Assembly (NCBI GenBank): GCA_046706945.1
Contig: JBJKOY010000442.1
Location: 1-25,789 of the forward strand
Reading direction: 5' to 3'
Source of the DNA: FEN-1297 sp046706945
GTDB lineage: Bacteria; Bacteroidota; Ignavibacteria; Ignavibacteriales; Ignavibacteriaceae
Length of the DNA: 25,789 nt
Position 1 is the stretch's first letter. Each line of letters starts with the position of its first letter. A program made the position numbers and the translations under genes. Below are positions 15,456 through 23,675 of the stretch, piece after piece. The notes beneath the pieces are model-generated. The model was not told the origin of the DNA and made no database searches. It saw only the letters and a list, made by a program, of their open reading frames with translations.

Positions 15456-17153
15456 TTACAAAATCTCCTCACCGCCCAGCTCTTCGATAATTGCTTTTAC
15501 ATACGGATCTTTTTCGTCTTCCGCCGATGCCGCAGATTGGGATTGTTTCATTCCGCTTTCCGTATGTGCCGGGGAATTGCCGCTGCAGTTGAAGACCAGT
15601 TTTTTGCCGAAAAATTCCTGTGTCTTTTTTGCGATATAATTCTGGTTGTTTCTGATAATGTCGCCGTAATGACTGTCTTCGACCGATAAATTTAATTTAT
15701 TACCTTCAAGATTCAATGGTACGGCGTTTTTTATTGCCGGCCCGAAAATAAGTCCTTTTTCGCTGCCGACGGCATCTACGAACCCCGCCCATTTTTTTAC
15801 GACAAAATCGAAATTAAAATTCGGATCGGCGATATCTTTTCCTGCGCCGTTTAAACCGTATACCGGGAACGATTTTGAAACTCCGGACCGATCTTCATTT
15901 GGGGCTGCTCTTCTCTGCCGTTCCGGCTGCGTGATTTCGGTTTTTTTTACAGGCGGATTATAATTCGAAAAGCCGGATCTGCCGGCCGGATCATGCGGTT
16001 TTTCCGGATCGGTATTCTCCCAGCGGGAATTTCCGACAGCGGACATCAGTTCGGTAAATGTGGATGTCTTTTCCAGTCCTATTAAATGGCTCAGCGAGAT
16101 CTCAATCTTGAGCTTTTGATTCTGCGTGAACCTGAGCTCCTGCTGCGCCCTGTTCAGAAAATTAAGAATTCTTAATATGTCTCCTTCCGAAAAAGATTCC
16201 GCGTACTGAAGGTACCTTTCCTTATATATATCGGCGGTTTCCACTAGTTCCGTCTTCCGGCTTAAAACCACCGTCATAATGTTTCTGAAATGCTCCAGAA
16301 GTCCGTCCATGAAATCTATGAAATTCCAGCCGTTCTCATAAATGATTTTTGTTACTTCGAAAACTTTCTTAAAATTTTTATCGAGCACGGCATCGGAAAT
16401 TTCGAAAAAGATGTCCTCGTCCACAAGGTTAAGCATTTTAGTAACGGTGGAATAATCTATGTTGTTTCCGCAGAAAGAAACTATTTGATCGAAAAAACTT
16501 TCGGCGTCGCGAAGAGCGCCGTCGGCTTTTTTGGAAATTACAGTTAGCGTTTTGTCGTCGATGCTGACGCCTTCTTCGGCGGCGATTTTGGAGAGCAATT
16601 TTTTAATGGTATCCAGCTGGATCCTGCGGAAATCAAAACGCTGGCACCTCGAAATAATCGTCAAAGGAACTTTGTGCACGTCGGTTGTCGCAAAAATAAA
16701 AACAGTATGGGCGGGGGGTTCTTCCAGGGTTTTAAGGAAAGCGTTGAAAGATTCTTTGGTAAGCATGTGCACTTCGTCTATAATATAGACTTTGAAGCGT
16801 CCCTTTGTCGGGGCATATTTAACCGAATCCCGTAAAGTCCTTATTTCGTCTATACCTCTGTTTGAAGCGCCGTCGATTTCTATAATGTCGAGCGATTGGG
16901 ACGATTGAATGGAAAGGCACATTTCGCATTCGTTGCAGGGTTCCGAATCTTTGGGATTTGTACAGTTCAAAGCTTTGGCAAGTATCCTGGCGGTAGTGGT
17001 TTTTCCCACGCCCCTCGGTCCCGCGAAAAGGTATGCATGCGCTATCCGGTTGTTCCGTATGGCATTTTTCAAAGTGGCGGTTATGTGCTCCTGGCCGACG
17101 ACTTCTTCAAACTTTTGTGGGCGCCATTTTCTGGCGGTTACAACGAATGACAT
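15456..17153 (-). CDS. dnaX: DNA polymerase III subunit gamma/tau
   Basis: A 565-residue clamp-loader ATPase. Walker A is GPRGVGKT (45-52). The zinc module uses C64, C73, C76 and C79. Walker B is VYIIDEVHM with DEVH at 126-129, and the SRC motif (168-170) supplies sensor/arginine-finger function. The AAA+ lid and collar (domain III) extend to about residue 360, followed by a Pro/Lys/Arg-rich linker and a C-terminal domain (about 440-565) that in other bacteria contacts the polymerase. In the linker, codons 402-405 read GTA AAA AAA ACC, creating an A8 run where a -1 shift would yield a shorter gamma-like product. The ATG at 17153 lacks an SD. It follows the sulfoxide-reductase gene by 17 nt, in an operon with lon. 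Confidence 0.97.
   Translation of the reverse strand: MSFVVTARKWRPQKFEEVVGQEHITATLKNAIRNNRIAHAYLFAGPRGVGKTTTARILAKALNCTNPKDSEPCNECEMCLSIQSSQSLDIIEIDGASNRGIDEIRTLRDSVKYAPTKGRFKVYIIDEVHMLTKESFNAFLKTLEEPPAHTVFIFATTDVHKVPLTIISRCQRFDFRRIQLDTIKKLLSKIAAEEGVSIDDKTLTVISKKADGALRDAESFFDQIVSFCGNNIDYSTVTKMLNLVDEDIFFEISDAVLDKNFKKVFEVTKIIYENGWNFIDFMDGLLEHFRNIMTVVLSRKTELVETADIYKERYLQYAESFSEGDILRILNFLNRAQQELRFTQNQKLKIEISLSHLIGLEKTSTFTELMSAVGNSRWENTDPEKPHDPAGRSGFSNYNPPVKKTEITQPERQRRAAPNEDRSGVSKSFPVYGLNGAGKDIADPNFNFDFVVKKWAGFVDAVGSEKGLIFGPAIKNAVPLNLEGNKLNLSVEDSHYGDIIRNNQNYIAKKTQEFFGKKLVFNCSGNSPAHTESGMKQSQSAASAEDEKDPYVKAIIEELGGEEIL
15941..15948 (-). other. A8 slippery run in dnaX (candidate frameshift site)
   Basis: Eight consecutive A residues on the coding strand give the heptamer A-AAA-AAA in frame at codons 402-405. 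A -1 shift reaches TGA at 15897-15895 after 15 new codons (product about 419 residues). A +1 shift reaches TAA after about 24 codons. A small GCCG-GAA-CGGC hairpin lies about 15 nt downstream. E. coli and Thermus dnaX use slippage on A-rich runs at the same domain boundary. Use of this site is inference. Confidence 0.5.
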
Positions 17154-17170
17154 TTTTTATCCGTGTTGTT

Positions 17171-17659
17171 TTATAAAATTTCTTCGGTCAAGAACCTGCA
17201 AAGATCTTCCAGATGTTTTTTATCCGTCTGGTCAAAAGAATTTAGTTCCGCGCTGTCCAGGTCAAGTACTCCGAACAGCCTGCTTTTTTTCATAATCGGT
17301 ACGACTATTTCAGATCTTGAACCAGGGTCGCACGCTATATGTCCCGGAAATTTGCTGACGTCCGGAACTATAACGGTATCCTCCGAAGAAGCCGCAGTTC
17401 CGCAAACGCCTTTGTTGAGTTCTATACTGGTGCAGGCTACGTTTCCCTGGAACGGTCCCAGATATAACTTCGTCCCGTCGAACAGGTAAAACCCGGCCCA
17501 GCTTATTTTTGCGAAAGCTTGCTTCAATGCCGCGGTCAGGTTCGACAGATTTGAAATCAAGTTGTCTTTCGGGTCGAGTAAAGCTTTTACTTGTTTTAAA
17601 AAAGAGTCATACTGTTCTTCAATACTTAATCTTTTGTCTACCGATATCGATTCGGACAA
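17171..17659 (-). CDS. msrC: GAF-domain free methionine-(R)-sulfoxide reductase
   Basis: A 162-residue single GAF-domain enzyme that reduces free L-methionine-(R)-sulfoxide. The fRMsr signature is clear: WAGFYLFDGTKLYLGPFQG, ACTSIELNKGVCGTAA, VPDVSKFPGHIACDPGSRSEIVVPI and GVLDLDSA. The three redox cysteines fall at C76, C86 and C110, spaced 10 and 24 residues, which matches C84/C94/C118 of the E. coli enzyme. It starts with TTG at 17659, 1 nt after the lon stop; an AAGGAAG sequence overlapping the end of lon gives a usable SD 4 nt upstream, so translation is probably coupled to lon. dnaX follows 17 nt later. Pairing an oxidative-repair enzyme with a protease suggests a stress role. Confidence 0.93.
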   Translation of the reverse strand: MSESISVDKRLSIEEQYDSFLKQVKALLDPKDNLISNLSNLTAALKQAFAKISWAGFYLFDGTKLYLGPFQGNVACTSIELNKGVCGTAASSEDTVIVPDVSKFPGHIACDPGSRSEIVVPIMKKSRLFGVLDLDSAELNSFDQTDKKHLEDLCRFLTEEIL

Positions 17660-17660
17660 G

Positions 17661-20111
17661 TTACTTCCTTTTCCTTGCTGTCTTTTTCGTCTTTTCCGAA
17701 GACGCGCGTTTTTTAATTAGTTTATAATCTTTAAAAAGGTAAGGGATCGCATCCTCTATATTTTCCAGCGGTATTATCTTTAAATCTTCCTTAACCGAAT
17801 CCTGTATTTCTTTCAGATCTATTTCATTGTCCTTCGGAATAAGTATTTTCATTATGCCGTTTCTCTTAGCGGCTAATAGTTTTTCGTTTAATCCTCCGAT
17901 AGGCAGGACGTTCCCTCTCAAAGTTATCTCTCCGGTCATCGCAACGGCATTTGAGGCCGGCTTGCCGCTGACTGCCGAAAGAAGAGCCATGGCCATGGTA
18001 ATTCCGGCCGAAGGTCCGTCTTTCGGAATGGAGCCTTCGGGGATATGTATATGGATCTCTTTACCTTTAAAAAAATTGGGATCGATGCATAATTCCCTAG
18101 CGTTGGAACGTATATAACTTAAAGCGGCCTGAGCTGATTCTTTCATCACGTTCCCGAGCTGTCCGGTTAAAGTGAGCCGTTCCGCACCGTTCATAATGGT
18201 TACGTCCACGGTAAGGATCTCGCCTCCGACGCTTGTCCATGCCAGTCCCGTAACGCTGCCGACCCTGAATTCTTTATTATGTTTGTGAGTGCGGTATCTC
18301 GGTACTTTGAGATAATCCTCCACCTTTGCATCGTCAACAGTGTATTTATGCTTCGACTTTGACTTGCCGTTTTGCGATTCGTTGACTACGATATCGCGAG
18401 CCAGCTTCCGGCATATAGAAGCCAGTTCTCTTTCCAGGTTCCTTACTCCCGCTTCCCGCGTATATTCCGAAATAATTTTTTTTATCGCTTCGTCCGTAAA
18501 TACAACGTCTTTTTTTATCAGCCCGTGGTTCTCAAGCTGCTTGGGGATGATATGCCGCTTCGCGATTTCCATTTTATCGTATTCCAGGTAACCGGGCAGT
18601 TCTATTATTTCCATCCTGTCCTGCAGCGGCAGAGGGATGTTGTACCTTACGTTGGCAGTGGTGATAAACATAACCTGCGACAGATCGTAATCCACTTCCA
18701 CATAATGATCGTTGAAGGTATGATTCTGTTCGGGGTCCAGTACTTCGAGCATAGCGGAAGAAGGATCGCCCCTGAAGTCCATGCTCATCTTGTCAATTTC
18801 GTCAAGCAGCATTACCGGGTTAATCGTGCCGGCTTTCTTCATGGACTGAATTATCTTTCCGGGCATGGAACCGATATAAGTCCTCCTGTGGCCTCTGATC
18901 TCGGCTTCGTCCCTGACGCCTCCAAGACTTATCCGTACGAATTTTCTTCCCAGGGCTCTTGCGATCGATTTGCCCAGGGATGTTTTTCCCACGCCGGGAG
19001 GTCCTACGAAACAAAGTATCTGTCCGCGCATCTGTTTTACCAGGTTCAATACGGCGATGTTTTCTATAATTCGTTCTTTCGGTTTTTCCAAACCGAAGTG
19101 GTCTTCGTCCAGGATTTTCTGAACGTGCGAAATATCCAGGTTGTCTTTTGTCTTTTTCGACCAGGGTATTTCGATAAGCCAATCCAGGTAGTTCCTGATT
19201 ACAGTCGATTCCGGCGACATTGGAGGGGTCTTTTTAAGTTTGTTCAGTTCTTCGAGCGATTTTTCTTCGGCCTCATGCGACATTTTCGCCTTTTTTATCT
19301 GGTCTTTTATCTTGTTCAGTTCCGGGCTTCCGTCGTCTTCTTCGCCGAGTTCGTCCTGGAGGATTTTAATCTGTTCCTGGATAATAAATTTCCTCTGGGT
19401 CTTTGCGATATTCTCCTGGACCTTGTTGTCTATCTCTTTTTCTATTTTAAGAATATCGATTTCCGAATTGAGGATCTTTATTACTTCGTAATACTGTTCT
19501 TTAAGAGTAAATTTCTGCAGAAGAGATTGCTTAACTTCGATTAACTGGTTTATGTTGGCCGCAACATAAAATAATTTCCTGTCAGGCTCTTCGATGTTTT
19601 CGAAGGCGGCTACCGCTTCGTTGGGAATATTCCGGCTAATCTTCACGTAATCCTTAAATAACTGGGTCATTTGTCTCGACAGCGCATTCATTTCGTTGTC
19701 GCTTTCAAGCTCCGGAACAATGACTTCAATACGTCCTTCGAAAAAATCCTTGTTTTCCGTAAATTCCAGTATCTTTCCCTGCAGTAGCCCGTCCACCAGT
19801 ATCTTCATTAATCCGTTGGGTAATTTTAATATCTGAACAATTTTTGCGATCGTTCCTTCCAGATAAATATCGTCTTTTTTGGGATCCTCTATGTTTGACT
19901 TTTTCTGCGCCGCCAGAAATATGTATTTTGTCTTTTCCGAAGCAAAGTTTGCAGCTCTTATGGATTGTTCTCTTCCGACGAGAACCGGATAAATCATATA
20001 AGGAAATATTACTATGTCTCTCAAAGGCAGTACCGGCAGGATTTCGGGTAAATCCTCAATAATTGTCTGTTCCGTAATCTCGGTATTATTTTTTTCCCTC
20101 AGGTTCTTCAA
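17661..20111 (-). CDS. lon: ATP-dependent protease Lon
   Basis: The start is set at TTG 20111 (MKNLREKNN): AAGGAG lies 6 nt upstream. The longer frame from 20165 begins upstream of the predicted promoter -7 box and so cannot be the start of that transcript. The protein is 816 residues. The N-terminal substrate-binding domain begins at PVLPLRDIVIFPYM and ends in a coiled coil rich in Glu/Lys (about 215-290). The AAA+ module has Walker A GPPGVGKT (370-377) and Walker B VMLLDEID. The protease domain has the catalytic dyad S701 (PKDGPSAG) and K744 (NEKLLAAKR), 43 residues apart as in E. coli (679/722). The tail is Lys/Arg-rich. Lon degrades misfolded and regulatory proteins in the cytosol. Confidence 0.97.
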   Translation of the reverse strand: MKNLREKNNTEITEQTIIEDLPEILPVLPLRDIVIFPYMIYPVLVGREQSIRAANFASEKTKYIFLAAQKKSNIEDPKKDDIYLEGTIAKIVQILKLPNGLMKILVDGLLQGKILEFTENKDFFEGRIEVIVPELESDNEMNALSRQMTQLFKDYVKISRNIPNEAVAAFENIEEPDRKLFYVAANINQLIEVKQSLLQKFTLKEQYYEVIKILNSEIDILKIEKEIDNKVQENIAKTQRKFIIQEQIKILQDELGEEDDGSPELNKIKDQIKKAKMSHEAEEKSLEELNKLKKTPPMSPESTVIRNYLDWLIEIPWSKKTKDNLDISHVQKILDEDHFGLEKPKERIIENIAVLNLVKQMRGQILCFVGPPGVGKTSLGKSIARALGRKFVRISLGGVRDEAEIRGHRRTYIGSMPGKIIQSMKKAGTINPVMLLDEIDKMSMDFRGDPSSAMLEVLDPEQNHTFNDHYVEVDYDLSQVMFITTANVRYNIPLPLQDRMEIIELPGYLEYDKMEIAKRHIIPKQLENHGLIKKDVVFTDEAIKKIISEYTREAGVRNLERELASICRKLARDIVVNESQNGKSKSKHKYTVDDAKVEDYLKVPRYRTHKHNKEFRVGSVTGLAWTSVGGEILTVDVTIMNGAERLTLTGQLGNVMKESAQAALSYIRSNARELCIDPNFFKGKEIHIHIPEGSIPKDGPSAGITMAMALLSAVSGKPASNAVAMTGEITLRGNVLPIGGLNEKLLAAKRNGIMKILIPKDNEIDLKEIQDSVKEDLKIIPLENIEDAIPYLFKDYKLIKKRASSEKTKKTARKRK

Positions 20112-20153
20112 GAACTTCTCCTTTATTAAAAATTCAGTGAGTAAAATTAAAAT

Positions 20154-20184
20154 CAAATATACCAAAATTCGTTCCTGCTAGCAA
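20154..20184 (-). promoter_or_regulatory. Predicted lon promoter (Bacteroidota-type)
   Basis: On the minus strand TTG (20184-20182), a 20-nt spacer and TATATTTG (20161-20154) match the Bacteroidota TTG/TAnnTTTG promoter pattern. The start of transcription would be near 20147, leaving a leader of about 36 nt to the TTG start of lon. Confidence 0.55.
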
Positions 20185-20192
20185 GGAACGAA
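20168..20192. promoter_or_regulatory. TTCGTTCC-N9-GGAACGAA dyad over the lon promoter
   Basis: TTCGTTCC (20168-20175) and GGAACGAA (20185-20192) are perfect 8-bp inverted repeats separated by 9 nt. The dyad covers the -33 box and part of the spacer of the predicted lon promoter, a normal place for a repressor. The arm length and 9-nt spacer recall the CIRCE operator of HrcA, but the sequence differs. It lies about midway between the lon and suhB starts. Confidence 0.5.
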
Positions 20193-20220
20193 AACGGTGG
20201 GTAATGTCCTGATTTAACCA

Positions 20221-20228
20221 TATATTTG
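20221..20228 (+). promoter_or_regulatory. Predicted -7 box for suhB
   Basis: TATATTTG is a perfect match to TAnnTTTG. Transcription would begin near 20235, giving a leader of about 15 nt that contains AAGG (20241-20244) before the ATG at 20250. No good -33 match was seen, so activator dependence is possible. Confidence 0.45.
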
Positions 20229-20249
20229 CAAAAACAAATTAAGGTTATC

Positions 20250-21017
20250 ATGCTTGAAGATATTATAAATATAGCCAGGGAAGCGGGCGCTATAGTAAAA
20301 GAAGGGTTCGGAAAGAATTTTAACGTTGAGTTCAAATCGAGCGAGACAAATTTGGTTACTGATATTGATAAGGCTTCGGAGAAATTCATAATTGAAACAA
20401 TAAATAAAAAATACCCCGGGCATAAAATTCTGGCGGAAGAGAGCGGCGAAACGGACGACGAATCCGAATATTTATGGGTTGTAGATCCGCTGGACGGTAC
20501 GACGAACTTTGCGCACGGCATCCCGATTTTTTCGGTTTCCATAGGACTGCAAAAGAAAGGCAAGACTATTGCGGGCGCTGTCTTCGATATCATGCGCGGT
20601 ATAATGTATTACGCCGAGCAGGGAAGCGGGGCGTTTGCGGACGGCGAAAGGATCTCCGTCAGCACAAATAATATCCTGGGCCGGAGCGTTCTTGTGACCG
20701 GCTTCCCTTACAATATATCCGATAACCCGGACAACGCGCTTGAAAAATTTGCGGCGCTGACGAAGGCTTCCAGGGCAGTAAGGAGACTGGGATCGGCAGC
20801 TATCGATCTTTGTTACGTAGCGAGAGGAGTTTTCGACGGGTTCTGGGAAGTACAGCTGCATCCGTGGGATATCTGCGCCGGTAAATTAATAGTTGAGGAA
20901 GCCGGCGGATCTGTTACGGATTTTGAAGGCAAAGCGATAAGTATTTTTTCAAAAAGGATATTGGCCACAAATAACCGGGTGCACGGAGTTATAATGAAAT
21001 TATTAAACGAAAATTGA
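20250..21017 (+). CDS. suhB: Inositol-1-monophosphatase family protein
   Basis: A 255-residue magnesium-dependent phosphatase. The start at 20250 is chosen because AAGG lies 5 nt upstream; an in-frame TTG at 20226 falls inside the predicted promoter -7 box. Metal-ligand motifs are E63/E64 in ILAEESGE, then VVDPLDGTTNF (D79, D82), then WDICAGKLIVEEAGG near the C-terminus with the third conserved Asp. Family members hydrolyse myo-inositol-1-phosphate, and some act on fructose-1,6-bisphosphate, NADP or 3'-phosphoadenosine phosphates. SuhB of E. coli also joins rRNA antitermination complexes. Which role applies cannot be told from the sequence. It diverges from lon and converges on the acyl-CoA synthetase gene with only a 12-nt gap. 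Confidence 0.93.
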   Translation: MLEDIINIAREAGAIVKEGFGKNFNVEFKSSETNLVTDIDKASEKFIIETINKKYPGHKILAEESGETDDESEYLWVVDPLDGTTNFAHGIPIFSVSIGLQKKGKTIAGAVFDIMRGIMYYAEQGSGAFADGERISVSTNNILGRSVLVTGFPYNISDNPDNALEKFAALTKASRAVRRLGSAAIDLCYVARGVFDGFWEVQLHPWDICAGKLIVEEAGGSVTDFEGKAISIFSKRILATNNRVHGVIMKLLNEN

Positions 21018-21029
21018 TAATGGTTTTTA

Positions 21030-22856
21030 TTAATTCATTCCGGATTCGGCGTACATTTCCTCGATTAAATTTTGGTATCTCTCTTCAACGCATTTCCTTC
21101 TCACTTTTAAGCTGGGCGTAACCTCGCCTTCTTCAAGACTGAAAGGTTTGTCCAGCAAAACGAATTTTCTAACCCGTTCGTAGTTTGCAAGTTTCTTCTG
21201 AAGTTTCGCCATATCTTTTTCGATGATATCTTTTATCTCTTTGAATTTTATGAGATCGCCGGTTGAATTATAAATTAATTTTTTAGTGTCTGCGTACTCC
21301 TTCAGGGCTTCGAAGTCGGGAACGATTAGTGCGCTCAGGAACATCCTTCTGTCGCCTATTAAAACGAACTGGTCTATGTACTTGCTGGCAAGGAACATGT
21401 TTTCAATGGGCGTGGGCGCAATATATTTGCCCGCCGTGGTTTTAAACAGATATTTTTTCCTGTCGGTGATTATTAAAAATCCTTCCGAATCGAACACCCC
21501 GATATCGCCCGTATGCAGCCAGCCGTCCTTCAGGGTATCTTCAGTTTCTTTTTTATTTTTATAGTAGCCCTGCATAACGTTGGGGCCGCGGACAAGTATT
21601 TCGCCGTCGGAAGCTATTTTAATTTCAACTCCCGGGAAAGGCTTGCCCACCGAACCGAATTTATAGTCGTCCAGTTTATTAGCGGAGATAACCGGCGACG
21701 CCTCTGTCATTCCGTAGCCTTCTATGATCATTAAACCGATAGCTTCGAAAAATTCACCAAGCTCCCTGGATAAAGGAGCGCCGCCCGAGACAAAAAATCT
21801 TAAATTCCCGCCGGTCCTCTCCCTTAATTTTCTGAAGACCAGTCTGTCGGCAAGTTTTGTCTTTAAAGCAAGCCCGGCGGATACCCGGCCCTGCTTTTTA
21901 GCGGCAGCGTACTGCTTTCCCGTTTCGACCGCCCAGAAGAATATTTTCTGCTTGGACGCAGGCTGCTTTTCGACGTTTTTTAAGATCCTTGAATAAATTC
22001 TCTCGAACAGCCGCGGAACAGTAGTAATAATCGTGGGTTTGACTTCAAGCATGTTCTGGGCAACCGAGTCAATGCTTTCGGCATAATAAATTTTCCCGCC
22101 GGTAGCAAAAGCAGTATAATAACCCGCCATCCTCTCAAAAATATGACATAAAGGCAGGAACGAAAGGAATACGTCCGAAGAAGACAAGGGCAAAATTTCC
22201 AGAGCTCCGTTGACGTTAGATAGGATATTATGATGGGTCAGCATCACGCCTTTCGGCTCGCCCGTAGTGCCCGAGGTGTATATAATAGTGCAGATTTCGT
22301 TTCCGCCTATTTTTTTCGTCGTTTCTTCGAAGAAACCCGGGTGGTCTGTGTTGAATACGGTGCCTTTTTCGATGATTTCGTTGAATCCGTATGTATTTTT
22401 ATTATCCTCAGGAATATCTTTTTCGTTATAAACAATTATATATTTAAGATGCCTGCAGTCGTCCTTGATTTTTAAAACCTTGTTCAACTGCATTTTATTA
22501 GAAAGTATAATTGCCCTGGACTCCGAATTATTTAATATAAACTCGATCGATTCGGCTGTTAAGGACGGGTAAATAGGTACATTGATCATCCCCAGGCCGA
22601 GGATTGCAAAATCGGAAAAAACCCACTCCGGCCGGTTCTCGGATAGAATGGCGACCTTGTCCTTGCTTTTGAGTCCCAAAGAAGCTAAACCTCCGGCAAA
22701 ATTTTCGGTCAACCTTTTCAGGTCCGAGTAAGAAAATCCTTCCCAGCTTCCAGAAATTTTCCTCATTAAAAAAGGTCGGTTATTCTTTTTGCCGAACTCT
22801 TTGACAAGGTGATTATATAATTGGGGGATTGTGCTGAAATCTTTCATAAACCCCAT
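21030..22856 (-). CDS. Long-chain acyl-CoA synthetase (AMP-forming)
   Basis: A 608-residue member of the ANL adenylating superfamily, close in layout to FadD15/bacterial FACL. It activates fatty acids to acyl-AMP and then acyl-CoA. The P-loop is YTSGTTGEPKG (193-203), followed by LPLCHIFER. The A5 motif is GYGMTEASPV (380-389), with GWLHTGDIG (445-453) and ITDRKKYLFKTTAGKYIAPTPIE, where K477 is the candidate catalytic Lys. The N-terminus MGFMKDFSTIPQLYNHLV fits the family. ATG 22856 is preceded by AAGGAG with 8-nt spacing, which supports it over the ATG three codons later. It is monocistronic, convergent with suhB, and lies beside a large AT-rich gap. Confidence 0.95.
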   Translation of the reverse strand: MGFMKDFSTIPQLYNHLVKEFGKKNNRPFLMRKISGSWEGFSYSDLKRLTENFAGGLASLGLKSKDKVAILSENRPEWVFSDFAILGLGMINVPIYPSLTAESIEFILNNSESRAIILSNKMQLNKVLKIKDDCRHLKYIIVYNEKDIPEDNKNTYGFNEIIEKGTVFNTDHPGFFEETTKKIGGNEICTIIYTSGTTGEPKGVMLTHHNILSNVNGALEILPLSSSDVFLSFLPLCHIFERMAGYYTAFATGGKIYYAESIDSVAQNMLEVKPTIITTVPRLFERIYSRILKNVEKQPASKQKIFFWAVETGKQYAAAKKQGRVSAGLALKTKLADRLVFRKLRERTGGNLRFFVSGGAPLSRELGEFFEAIGLMIIEGYGMTEASPVISANKLDDYKFGSVGKPFPGVEIKIASDGEILVRGPNVMQGYYKNKKETEDTLKDGWLHTGDIGVFDSEGFLIITDRKKYLFKTTAGKYIAPTPIENMFLASKYIDQFVLIGDRRMFLSALIVPDFEALKEYADTKKLIYNSTGDLIKFKEIKDIIEKDMAKLQKKLANYERVRKFVLLDKPFSLEEGEVTPSLKVRRKCVEERYQNLIEEMYAESGMN

Positions 22857-23675
22857 TTTAAATGCTCCTTAATTAAAGTGCCGAAATAATTTCTCTAACC
22901 AGTTTTTATCATGCTTTCCGATTATTGTTAAGTTCCATGAGAAATTTTAAGAAGGTATTAGAGGGAAAGTAATATGGAATTTGATTTTACCCAATATAAA
23001 AAAATTTTCTCTTGAGTTTTATTAATAATCCGCCGGAAATTAATAAAAGAATTTATTTTTACAAAAACATTAGTTAATATTTTTTTGATTATGATTTTAC
23101 AATTTGACCACTTATATGAATAACCATTCTAAAAACTGCTGAAAATTAATTATTTGTGGGACTTTGTGCCTGCCTGTCGGCAGACAGGTTTCCTTTGTGA
23201 AACTTTTGGCATAGCCATTCCTTCGGAAGTGAAGCAAAAAACTGATCACTCACGAAGTGATGGCAATGCCAAAAGTTACACTAAGTTTTTCACAAAGTAG
23301 CACAAAGTGTAGAATCAAAGCCATAATGTATAATTCCCATGTCAAGTATATTAGTGTAAAATTGAAAGCGGTCAACTTGTGTTAATAATATAAAGATTTA
23401 ATTAGCGAATTCGCGGCTATATTAACTTTTTATCAGCATACGATCAACTTGTCTATGATTCAATAATCGAAAACTTGAGCGGAAAATAAAACTTATAAGT
23501 TTAGCCGGCCGGCCCGAAAAATTTTTAAATATTAAACTGTTGCAATTCGTGATCATAAAAATTGCTTATATAAGCTAAAAGCAGTAATTTTTGAATAATT
23601 TTTTAAATTTTAACGGGATTAAATTCTACATTTTTCCCTTTTTTCTTATACCTTATTAAAGTCAAAGGACCTTAA
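22857..23675. other. 819-nt AT-rich intergenic region
   Basis: No credible coding region or RNA gene is seen. The first 300 nt are plain AT-rich sequence with no clear promoter for the acyl-CoA synthetase gene. Positions 23161-23310 hold the palindromic element described separately. Towards sucC are a 9-bp direct repeat (TCAACTTGT at 23372 and 23444), a GCCGGCCGGC palindrome (23504-23513) and GCTTATATAAGC (23564-23575), none of clear meaning. The last 15 nt carry the sucC SD (AAAGGA, 23664-23669). Confidence 0.7.
23161..23310. repeat. Imperfect long palindrome, MITE/REP-like element
   Basis: AACTTTTGGCAT (23201-23212) and ATGCCAAAAGTT (23266-23277) are exact 12-bp inverted repeats, extended inward by GCCAT/ATGGC after one mismatch and then by 10 of 14 further matching positions. 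Outside this, TTTGTG units on the left (23163, 23194) mirror CACAAA units on the right (23291, 23301). The left side also holds a nested hairpin, CCTGTC-GGCA-GACAGG (23173-23188). There is no coding capacity. It could be a non-autonomous mobile element or a dispersed repeat; copy number cannot be judged from one window. Confidence 0.5.

Noticed and set aside
18372..19544. A 390-codon open frame on the plus strand opposite lon
   Set aside because: It is an antisense shadow of the strongly conserved Lon AAA+ domain, with Phe/Tyr/Arg-rich composition, no SD and no recognisable motif.
23504..23513. GCCGGCCGGC palindrome as an operator or recombination site
   Set aside because: A short GC-only palindrome in isolation, with no flanking repeats or nearby gene it would explain.
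22857..23675. tRNA, rRNA or a small gene hidden in the large intergenic gap
   Set aside because: No cloverleaf, no rRNA-like sequence and no frame with SD and plausible coding pattern were found.
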